A stretch of 16,470 nt of DNA from Smittium mucronatum (Eukaryota; Kickxellomycota; Harpellomycetes; Harpellales; Legeriomycetaceae). Made by a program: the position numbers and the translations under genes. Position 1 is the first letter of the stretch; every line of letters begins with the position of its first letter. Below the pieces are notes generated by a model. That model searched no databases and had not been told where the DNA came from. It saw only the letters and a list, made by a program, of their open reading frames with translations. Below are positions 1 through 7,441 of this stretch, piece by piece. The stretch lies in contig LSSL01007677.1 of NCBI GenBank assembly GCA_001953115.1, positions 1-16,470 on the forward strand, given 5' to 3'.

Positions 1-168
1 TTAATGTCGGAGATGGATCTGGAGACATATTCGATTCCATCCCTATGGTTTCCATGAAATTGGCTCCAGGCACACCCCACTTTTCTATCTGAACCTCCAA
101 TGCAAAATTTTTTCAAGCAGCGTTGGTCTCCTTCATGGAGCATGTGCTTGACTGAGACCTCTCAATAG
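1..168 (-). pseudogene. Ty3/gypsy retrotransposon RNase H fragment (decayed, runs off left edge)
   Basis: Read leftward on the minus strand, two overlapping frames together match the RNase H segment that follows reverse transcriptase in Ty3/gypsy polyproteins, whose consensus is F.LEVDAS..GVGA.LSQ followed by Y.SR.LS. One frame gives KNFALEVQIEKWGV (about 75-116); the other gives VGCAWSQ and, further on, GIEYVSRSIS, up to the window edge. Switching between the frames implies an indel near position 70-80. The first catalytic Asp (the D of DAS) is absent in both frames: Gln in one, Ser in the other. The stretch is clearly less AT-rich than the sequence to its right, as expected for an inserted coding element. 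The reverse transcriptase part expected upstream is not recognisable. This is an inactive remnant; a frame-aware search against gypsy Pol would settle it. Confidence 0.6.
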
Positions 169-258
169 AGGCTCATACCTATTAAGCTTTCGCTTAACAG
201 CGAAATTTTTTTTTGGGGGTTTCGTATTTTATCGTTTTTTTGGTGTTATGATTTTTTG

Positions 259-429
259 ATTTATTTTTGGAGTCAGCCGAATATCGGCCCTGAGCCCATG
301 GGAAGTTTACCAACACTTGATTTTGAAGACCCGTGGTGGACTTAATTGCAGTCTTCCCTTTACCAACCTTCGAACATAATGGCCTGGTACGTTTAGAGGG
401 TCTTGGCTCCTCCATGGTTGGTAAGCTTA
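259..429 (+). pseudogene. Possible Ty3/gypsy integrase fragment (weak)
   Basis: Two plus-strand frames resemble the junction between the integrase zinc region and the catalytic core in gypsy elements. The first (259-345) ends in PMGSLPTLDFEDPWW and then a stop, recalling the G.L..LP.P..PW motif. The second, overlapping one base off (336-429), reads VDLIAVFPLPTFEHNGLV, recalling the .MDFI..LP.S.GYNGI.V motif that holds the first integrase Asp. If correct, one indel separates them. It lies in the opposite orientation to the RNase H piece at the left edge, so the two would be separate or rearranged fragments. A 73-codon minus-strand frame also covers this stretch (194-415) and has no recognisable product. 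The call is tentative. Confidence 0.25.
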
Positions 430-1227
430 AAATAAAAAATCAAAAGGGCTTTCTATGTTTTCTTTCTATTTTTTTTTTTGATTTTAGGATTGAGAATCGG
501 AATTGAGATCTCAATCAATTTTTTTTTTTTTGTTTTCTTGCTCTTTTTTCTTATTAGAGCGTTTATTTATCGGTAAAAACTAAGTACAGATAGCCTGTAT
601 ACAATATACAGCTCTCTGGTACTATCTAGTCAGCTTTAAGCAGCTGGCTTAGTGTCGATAATATAAAAAATGGTAATAGAAATAAACTTTTTTTGGTAAT
701 GGAATTCAGAAATTTTATTGGCTAATTCAAATAAAAAAATCTAAAGGAAAGAGAGAGCCCTTTAATTACTGACTATTAATATTTTTATATCAGTCTGTAA
801 TCAATAAGGCAATCAATTTCTATCGAGCCTTCATTTTAGAAAAATTTCCAAAAAAGTCCATAGACCACCAAGGGCTTTATAATAGATTGATGAAAAGGAT
901 ATCCAACTGAAAAGATTTGATAGTTGTAAATTCAAATTCAAATTTAGAGTTTTGTTTTAAAAAAAGCATTTTTTAGATAAAGCTAAGGCATATTCAGTTT
1001 CCTCGGATTAAAGGGTGCTAAATAAAAATTAAAAAAAAATTGAACGAAAATTGCATTAGATTTTCAGAGCCAGAGATGCAAAAATTTAATTTATATTTCG
1101 GTTATTACAATAATTTTAATAAGATTTGAATTTGACAATTAGGATAAATCACTTTAATATCTGGCGGAAAGTGTTGAATTATTCAAATAAAAATTAAGTC
1201 ATTTTAAGAGCCTGAAATGATTAAAAT
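430..1227. other. AT-rich intergenic region downstream of the channel gene
   Basis: No reading frame or RNA gene that I can support. It holds T and A homopolymer runs. A compact perfect inverted repeat, ctgtata-caa-tatacag, lies at 594-610, and a second small one, taagc-agctg-gctta, at 637-651. The right end should carry the 3' untranslated region of the minus-strand channel gene; an AATAA-like motif lies within about 60 nt of its stop codon, but no cleavage site can be assigned. Confidence 0.5.
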
Positions 1228-4200
1228 CTAAAGACTGTTTGGTAAAGTGGTACACAAAATGTAGACCTTATCTGAAGAGTTAAGTACAGTTGTTTGCTTC
1301 GGATTGGCTACAAAGAAATTAACGACTTGCCCAGTTGATTGAGTCTCTATAGAATGTTCATTGACATTTCCTGCACTTGAACTAGAAGATGAACTATATC
1401 CTTTTACAACTGCTAAACTGTTCCTGTATAACCCAAGACAGATTCCATTGTGTTTGAAAATGAAGTAGCTGAACAAAGCGGAATAGGTCTTTCCGTAAAA
1501 ATCTTCAGGAACAGGCATCATAAATACATTACTATCTAATTTGGAACCACCACCTTTGATATTTTTTGGAATCTCAGAAATAGGCAGTCCTGCAGATACC
1601 ATCTTGGAATATTCGACATCATGTGTGATGTCGCCGTTTGGGAATATCATATTCTTGACAATTGAGATCAAATCTTTGTTATAAAAAGTTTGGCAAATCA
1701 ATGTATCGAGCATTACTGGAGCCGAACAATTCCCAGACATAAAGCAAGGTCTAAAGAATGATTGTATGTATTCCTCGCTTATAACCAATTCGCTACTGGA
1801 TCCAATAAATTTCATATTTTCTCTATAGTTAAACTCAATAAACATAGAGAAATCTTTGTTATTGGCAGTTAAGTATTCTATGTTTAAAACCGCCAACAAA
1901 GTAAGAGAATCGGATGATGCGACGTTAATATCGGTTTTTTGAGACAAAGAAGCTCCACTAGAATAGCTGCTGGAGTAATTACTAATTAGAACAATGGCCT
2001 TTGAAGATGAAGATATATTCGCTTTTATTAATCCGTGTTTAGACAAAGGAGTCCCATTGACAAAAAACACAGAACCGTAACCTTCCAAAATAGTCTTGGT
2101 TTCACTGTCAGGTTCACAAGGACATAGAAAAACCACAGGCTGCATATTAGGGAAAGATGGGCTTTGGTTAATCTTTTCATCGGCGGTGTTAAATTCAGAA
2201 ACTTTTTTACCGTAAAAGTTGTAAAAAAATGATGTCTTATCAGTCGAAAGCTCGTTTTTAGTAGAAAGTGGATTATTATTGTTTAAAGAATTAGACTTTT
2301 CCAGTTCTTTTAGGTATACTTGAGATCCGTATATAGATGTTCTAATGCTCCCTACCAAATATTCCATATTAGGAGGGAATGATGTTCCAGTGCAACAAAT
2401 AACCACATGATTGTAATACAATGGTGCTGATTTTGTAGCAGATCCAGATGAATAATCAGAGTCGACCCTTTTTATAGTGGCACTGACCAGGTTAGATGAG
2501 GAGGAATGGATTTCTTTTGTCTCCGAAACTTTCGGGAAGGGGGTTTCCTTTGAATTTTCGGAAATGGGAATGGGGCTTTGAGATTTCTTCAAAATAGATG
2601 TACTGGAATCTGAGGGTAAAAGAATAGATATTTTAGTTTGAGAATTTTCATCAACGGTGGGGCTGGAGGGATTAATTTCTTCCTCACTATTAGTTTCAAT
2701 AGCCTCTGCGTTAAATATGCCAGAAGATTGAGGTAAAGAATCTTCATGGGTGAAGTCTTTTGGTTGATCTGGTTCCAAAAGTTGCAATATTGGAGAGGTT
2801 CCAAATGCCTCATTTTCATCAGTTGACAATTTATTTCCCTGATCCAATGGATGGTTATCCGGGTTATCCTCAGAAGAAGATACTATTATAGGATTCGGAG
2901 TAGGTACCTTCTTAGAATTTGAAGATTTGTCAATAATCACAGAATCCATCGTATTAGAAGCTAGCTTCGATTTAAAAATAACAGATGACAAAGAATCTTG
3001 GGGTTCGGATAAAAATGGTTGTGACTCATCAGAGTCGTTATTTAACGAAGAAAGAGAGGATTTTTTTACAGAAAGAATGGAATTAGGAACAAAGGAATCG
3101 GTGGAGATAATGAATCCAATTTCATCCCCAGTCAGTATATATCCAGTGGGATTGAGATATACTATATCGTTAGGGCCACTTACAGGAATATCAGATTCTC
3201 CAGAGACAAAATCGGGATTTATCTTTAAAGCAAATAGAATGGAGTTAAAATTTTTGTAAATGTAATGGGCGACTATAGAAAACTTCATTCCTTTGAAGAA
3301 TGGTGAAAATTTGGTGGGGTAGATTTCCTGGCCAAGGCCGAATATATATTCCTCTAAATAGGGGGAGTAATTACTAGATTTAACGGCTTTAATGAGCTGA
3401 TCAGTAGTATCATCAGGAATTGAAGTGAAAAGACCTTGGAGCAGAGATGAAAAGCCGGGAACGTTAATCCCAATTGCGAGAAGGCCCAAACGCAATTCAG
3501 GGATACAAATGATGTCCTTGGTGATATAATCCAGATGTAAAGATGTCTCTGGAAGTAAAGCCTGGGCATAAATGGGGGTGGATACGTTCTTAGAGATCAA
3601 AAAACGCCTTATAGCAAGACAAATCATGATTTTCTTAGAATCCTCTTCAAAAGATCGTGAATTGGAGTTTTTGTCGCTAAGAACAAATACTGAACTGGCG
3701 GAATGAGCATTGATAGCTTCGAGATCATTATAAGAGGTGGGGGAACCCAAAACAAAGCTAACAGAGCTGGAATAAACGGGATTCTTTAGGAGAGATTGAA
3801 TTTTCTTTGAAGGAGGATTTTCGCTCATGAGTACTACATTAGTGTTGACAATCTGAGGACCGTGATCCTCGCAATAAAATTCTCTGAGGAATTCAAATAA
3901 AGAGCCAAACCAAATATCACCTATAATAATGACGTGTTTTTGATTTGGTTCGGGGGAATAGGAAGAGCTCCAAGGATTGCGATCCTTAATTAGAGAAAGA
4001 ACACTTGACATTCTTTGAGGAAGCCAAAATATGCCTAAGAACAGAATAGAGATGGAGACTAGCCTAGTAAAAGTGCTGTCTGGAGCCACATCGGATTTGA
4101 GGCCAGTAACAGAGCTTACAGCAGTGAAAAAGAGTACATCAAAAAAATCGACAGGCTGACCATCAGCGGTATAGTTCTGAAGGCATAAAACGATGTGAGT

Positions 4201-4980
4201 TAGGGCGGTGATTGATAATACAGTGGAAAACACTACAATTATAGATTCTAAGGCTTGATTAGTAGCAGGATCATTTAATAAAGTATTCTTAACCGAGGAA
4301 AGAACTTTAACTAGGGAGTAATATAATCGAACAAATCTAACTGGATAAATAAAAACCCAAATCCCAGAAGACATGAGGGTATCGTAATAGATAGAAGGAT
4401 CGAGATAAATGTTGAGCAAAATCAGAAAAGGGGTCAAGATGGTAAGGAAGCTGAGAATGGAAAAAGAGCTGAATAGGAACTTTCTGGCATCGGGAGAAAC
4501 GTAAAATCGAGGCAAGAAAAGAAGGAAAAGAAGAAAGGACAAAGTCGAATCAAGGACTAAAAGGCGATAAGGCACTATATCATTAGCCTTGGTGATATAA
4601 GTGGTAAAGTATATAAACAAGGAACACATAAGAAAATTAAAGAAGGCATCTAGCTGATCCCATCGTCTTCCCAATGAGCTCGAGTTGAGATAGAAACTGA
4701 TTATTTGACGCTTAGTAGGATTGGAGTTTGAATTTCCAGAATTGGAATCTGGTTGAGTGAAAGAAGAGGATGCAGAAATTTCCAACTGTTGAGGGTCACT
4801 TTTACTTTTACGGGAACTACTCCTGCGGTAGAAACTGGGAGAAGGTTTCATTTTTGAGCTAGAGAAAAATGGGGATATAGCGCTGCTCTCGGAGGAATCG
4901 ATGGAGGGGACAACGATAGTCCCATCGTTTGATCCCTTATCATATTGCTGAAGAGACTTTGGTTTGGAGAATTTGTACAT
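1228..4980 (-). CDS. Slo/BK-like large-conductance potassium channel homologue with two RCK domains and an atypical pore
   Basis: A single uninterrupted 1250-residue frame with A at -3 of the ATG and a TAG stop. Order of parts: a Ser-rich N-terminal tail (1-104); a membrane block with hydrophobic helices near 112-130, 138-160, 168-193, 205-225 (S4-like, WVFIYPVRFVRLYYSL, keeping two Arg) and 243-268 (S5-like); a pore loop at 278-299; an S6-like helix at 304-332 ending in LPQRM..VLSLIKDR, like the end of Slo S6. RCK1 starts at KHVIIIGDI (349) and runs to about 630. A 220-residue Ser/Pro/acidic linker follows. RCK2 runs from HVVICCTG (858) to the end, including PCFMSGNCSAPVMLDTLICQTFY, which matches the BK segment just after the calcium bowl. 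In this family the RCK domains form a cytoplasmic gating ring that opens the pore in response to Ca2+, Na+ or other ligands. No extra S0 helix is seen. The selectivity filter reads VTGLKSD and the Asp-rich calcium bowl is missing, so ion selectivity and ligand are unknown. Family assignment is strong; function as a K+ channel is not. Confidence 0.93.
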   Translation of the reverse strand: MYKFSKPKSLQQYDKGSNDGTIVVPSIDSSESSAISPFFSSSKMKPSPSFYRRSSSRKSKSDPQQLEISASSSFTQPDSNSGNSNSNPTKRQIISFYLNSSSLGRRWDQLDAFFNFLMCSLFIYFTTYITKANDIVPYRLLVLDSTLSFLLFLLFLPRFYVSPDARKFLFSSFSILSFLTILTPFLILLNIYLDPSIYYDTLMSSGIWVFIYPVRFVRLYYSLVKVLSSVKNTLLNDPATNQALESIIVVFSTVLSITALTHIVLCLQNYTADGQPVDFFDVLFFTAVSSVTGLKSDVAPDSTFTRLVSISILFLGIFWLPQRMSSVLSLIKDRNPWSSSYSPEPNQKHVIIIGDIWFGSLFEFLREFYCEDHGPQIVNTNVVLMSENPPSKKIQSLLKNPVYSSSVSFVLGSPTSYNDLEAINAHSASSVFVLSDKNSNSRSFEEDSKKIMICLAIRRFLISKNVSTPIYAQALLPETSLHLDYITKDIICIPELRLGLLAIGINVPGFSSLLQGLFTSIPDDTTDQLIKAVKSSNYSPYLEEYIFGLGQEIYPTKFSPFFKGMKFSIVAHYIYKNFNSILFALKINPDFVSGESDIPVSGPNDIVYLNPTGYILTGDEIGFIISTDSFVPNSILSVKKSSLSSLNNDSDESQPFLSEPQDSLSSVIFKSKLASNTMDSVIIDKSSNSKKVPTPNPIIVSSSEDNPDNHPLDQGNKLSTDENEAFGTSPILQLLEPDQPKDFTHEDSLPQSSGIFNAEAIETNSEEEINPSSPTVDENSQTKISILLPSDSSTSILKKSQSPIPISENSKETPFPKVSETKEIHSSSSNLVSATIKRVDSDYSSGSATKSAPLYYNHVVICCTGTSFPPNMEYLVGSIRTSIYGSQVYLKELEKSNSLNNNNPLSTKNELSTDKTSFFYNFYGKKVSEFNTADEKINQSPSFPNMQPVVFLCPCEPDSETKTILEGYGSVFFVNGTPLSKHGLIKANISSSSKAIVLISNYSSSYSSGASLSQKTDINVASSDSLTLLAVLNIEYLTANNKDFSMFIEFNYRENMKFIGSSSELVISEEYIQSFFRPCFMSGNCSAPVMLDTLICQTFYNKDLISIVKNMIFPNGDITHDVEYSKMVSAGLPISEIPKNIKGGGSKLDSNVFMMPVPEDFYGKTYSALFSYFIFKHNGICLGLYRNSLAVVKGYSSSSSSSAGNVNEHSIETQSTGQVVNFFVANPKQTTVLNSSDKVYILCTTLPNSL

Positions 4981-5050
4981 TTTAAGACTATGTTACGAGA
5001 ACAGTTTACAGGGCCAAGCAATATTGTACCCAGAGTGGGTATGTGGGAAG

Positions 5051-5059
5051 TAATATATA
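5051..5059 (-). promoter_or_regulatory. TATA-like element upstream of the channel gene
   Basis: On the minus strand this reads TATATATTA, about 72 nt before the channel start codon and in a less AT-monotonous context than most of the window. Position and sequence fit a core promoter, but AT-rich sequence produces such matches easily. No transcript data are available to confirm it. Confidence 0.3.
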
Positions 5060-5487
5060 GAAATGAAGGCTAAGGGCTGAATATTGACTGACCCAAACAA
5101 GAAGCACTTAATCTATTTGTTTATTAAAGAAGTCAACACACAAAGATTGCCGATTTATAAATCCAGCCAATTTGATGAAACGGATGATTTATTAGCCCAG
5201 TCAAGTTTTTGAAGCGGAAAATTAGTAAAATCAGTGCATATTGAAATCGGCTAATAAACCCATTAAGACAATGCCATGCTGCTTTCTGGACCCAATTGGC
5301 GACGATTGCGGAAAATTATGACACCCCAAAGATATCTAGCTGAGACTCCATACGTTTATAGACACCAAATTCCGGGATTAAAAAAAGAAAGAATCACCAT
5401 CTCTGATCCGGTTTGTTTTGTGCCCAAAATGAAGCCCAGTAATCATTCGATATTTCGAACACCCTCTCTAAAGTCCGAATACTATTC

Positions 5488-5716
5488 GATTTGGATTAGG
5501 CAGGCTTTTTTTTTGTATCACGGAATTTTATGGATTAGGCAGGCTAAAAGCTTAAATGATATCCGATTTGGATTAGGCAGACTAAAAGCTTAAATGCTGT
5601 TTGGTTCGGATTAGGTAGGCTAAAAGCTTAAATGATATCCGATTTGGATTAGGTAGGCTAAAGGCTTAAATGATATCCGATTTGGATTAGGCATGCTAAA
5701 AGCTTAAATGTCTATT
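5488..5716. repeat. 38-bp tandem repeat array, about 5 units, first unit split by an insertion
   Basis: Units of exactly 38 bp start at 5565, 5603, 5641 and 5679. An earlier unit starts at 5488 and resumes at 5546 after an insertion. Each unit holds the core ggattaggcaggct, then aaaagcttaaatg and usually atatcc. Differences between units are single substitutions; the third and last units differ most at their 3' ends. Removing the insertion and one copy of its target duplication restores the first unit to the consensus. The array lies about 0.5 kb upstream of the channel start codon, so it may sit in that gene's regulatory region, but no function is visible. Confidence 0.95.
5507..5530 (-). 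mobile_element. Extremely truncated poly(A) retroposon tail (copy 1) in the tandem array
   Basis: On the plus strand a T run (5506-5514) is followed by gtatcacggaatttta. The reverse complement, taaaattccgtgatac plus poly(A), is identical to the 3' end of the second copy near 15.8 kb. The flanks are direct duplicates of tggattaggcaggct (5492-5506 and 5531-5545), the expected size for target-primed reverse transcription. The inserted body is only about 16 nt plus the A tail. Part of the duplicate could reflect the tandem array itself, but the flanking unit is otherwise restored exactly when the insertion is removed, and the tail identity with copy 2 is independent evidence. Confidence 0.8.
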
Positions 5717-6316
5717 TTCTATTTTCCATCATCTTTTTTTATTATTTTTCACGGATGCCTATTTCGATCATTTGCTGATTAAAACATGGGGGAAAAGCGA
5801 TCAATAAACAACCAACTTTCGCTCACCGTATATATGTGGCAAATACCTAATGATACTGGCCAATAGATTTAGAGACTTCTTTTGGAATTGAAGAATCTAA
5901 GCTTGAATTAGGCTGAATGGTTAGCCCAGACAGCGGTTCTGGCAATTTGGCACTTTTTTTTGGATTATGGTCGCATTTTTAGTTTTAATGTTTTCAACGT
6001 CAAAAATCTTGCTTTATCTACAAATTGAATTGAATAATATAATAAGCAAGTCCGCATTTATTGATTACATATTCAAGCAATTGATGTACCAATATGTCAA
6101 AAGACACACTTTCTATACATCAAAAGATTCCCTGTCTCACCCAACTATTTTTTTTAACTCCCTTTCATTTTTTTTACTATAAATTAAATTTACGCAGCAC
6201 CAAATTATTACATTGTGCCAAATTTAATTTCTACCCCTAAATCAATTTTTGACTCTATTTTACGCTATATTTTGAAGAAATAAAATTTACGATACAAATA
6301 AGTTCAGGTATAAAGC
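5717..6316. other. Intergenic region, no supported gene
   Basis: It contains T-rich runs and a plus-strand frame of 71 codons (5967-6182) with AT-driven composition and no recognisable motif. Near 5896-5925 the words ctaagctt and gaattaggct recall the 38-bp repeat core and could be a strongly diverged outlier unit. Nothing else is supported. Confidence 0.4.
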
Positions 6317-6529
6317 TTATTTTAAATCCTTACTCTTAGAATTTGAGGATATCTTCAAATTAATATTGGCCTTCAAAAAAAATATTATATGTAATTTAGA
6401 TCCCACAAAGGCTAATAGACATACTGGTGATAAGATTAGTAATAGCGCTGCATTAATCCCTAACTTTCTTTTTCTTTTTTTACTTGATACAGGATGAAAC
6501 TTTATAGGGGAACTATTGTGATCGTGCAC
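6317..6529 (-). CDS. Possible last exon of a small single-pass membrane protein (hypothetical)
   Basis: A minus-strand frame of 70 codons. It begins at a GTG directly after an acceptor-like attatag at 6530-6536, so it reads better as a 3' exon than as a complete gene; there is no in-frame ATG at the start. It encodes a polar stretch, a basic cluster KKRKRK, then a hydrophobic helix LGINAALLLILSPVCLLAFV, and a Lys/Ser-rich tail before TAA. Codon choice is more varied than in the surrounding AT-rich sequence, which favours real coding. No upstream exon could be fixed and the family is not recognised. It may equally be chance or a remnant. Confidence 0.27.
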   Translation of the reverse strand: MHDHNSSPIKFHPVSSKKRKRKLGINAALLLILSPVCLLAFVGSKLHIIFFLKANINLKISSNSKSKDLK

Positions 6530-6536
6530 CTATAAT

Positions 6537-7192
6537 TATAAAAGAATTCAGTTTAAACTCCCCTCCCTCCCATTTATTTGTTTAACGCTATCAAAAAAAT
6601 TTAATCGAATTATCATAGGTACTATTTTTTATGTTGTTTAAATAAAAACTCCGAGAAAAATACAAAAAAAAATTATCATATAACTAAATCCCCCTAAACC
6701 CATAAAAAATATTGTATAAATCACATCATATAAGCTCTCCAGAAATTTTACAATCACCTCAATGATGAGATTTACAAAGTACTTTAGGAAATATGATATA
6801 AAAGAAAAGAATAAATTTCATAATCAATGATTGTAAAGAATTGTGAAATTGAAAAAGACATAAGATAATATTTGAAACATGTTATTTTTTTCAACTAAAA
6901 ATTTAGGCAATACCTAAAGGATTTTAGTTTATATTTCCACTAAAAAATTGTGAAACTAATTTCCAAAAATACTAGCAAAAAAATGCTACATTCTTTTACT
7001 AAAGAATGTTATATAAATTAGTAACTCTATTTATGAATACATAAAAACAAGCATCTACCACTTTATTTAATTGAGTTTATATATCTATTAACTATAAAAT
7101 AAATAAATTGAAACTGAAACTGAAACAACTTGATTTTGTGTTTGTAAATTTATCGTAGGAAAATTAGAATTTTGTTTTTGTTTTTTAAAGGG
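6537..7192. other. AT-rich intergenic region with small inverted repeats
   Basis: No gene seen. It contains a perfect 9-bp-arm hairpin (6988-7009), a 5-bp-arm one, ttagg-caata-cctaa, near 6903-6917, and three tandem copies of gaaact near 7110-7127. It lies directly left of the pogo-like element. Confidence 0.4.
6988..7009. repeat. Perfect hairpin, 9-bp arms and 4-nt loop
   Basis: Reads acattcttt-tact-aaagaatgt. It sits in non-coding DNA with no adjoining gene, so no role as terminator or RNA can be assigned. Confidence 0.6.
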
Positions 7193-7194
7193 TA

Positions 7195-7217
7195 CAGGTA
7201 ACCCTCGTTATTTGCGG
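7195..7217 (+). repeat. Left terminal inverted repeat of the pogo-like element
   Basis: Of 23 bases, 21 match the right end in inverted orientation; the two differences are an A/T and a T/C. Beyond this core similarity fades, though both ends continue with CG-containing words (cgcg, attcacg). Confidence 0.95.
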
Positions 7218-7441
7218 TTTTATTTTTCGCGTTTTTCGCAAATTCACGAAAACGAAAAAAAAATGCTAAATTCTTTTTTGGATATTTTTATTTTTCGTGA
7301 TTTTACTGATTTCCAAATAATTGGTTCCATTATTTGATTTCGATAATGATTTTTTATAAAGTATATTTCTTTTGCTAGTGACTTTATAAATACTAATAAA
7401 AATCTTATCCGAAGATAAACCATTTGAATAATAGTTAAAAT

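Noticed and set aside
2927..3259. 110-codon plus-strand frame inside the channel gene
   Set aside because: Antisense shadow of the linker-coding part of the long minus-strand gene; no independent motif or start context.
5276..5593. 105-codon plus-strand frame upstream of the channel gene
   Set aside because: It runs into the 38-bp tandem array and through the retroposon tail, so its C-terminal third is repeat sequence. The N-terminal part matches nothing I know.
5967..6182. 71-codon plus-strand frame
   Set aside because: Composition follows the AT-rich background and there is no motif; chance is sufficient.
6689..6705. ccccctaaaccc as a telomere-like repeat
   Set aside because: A single imperfect occurrence with no tandem repetition.
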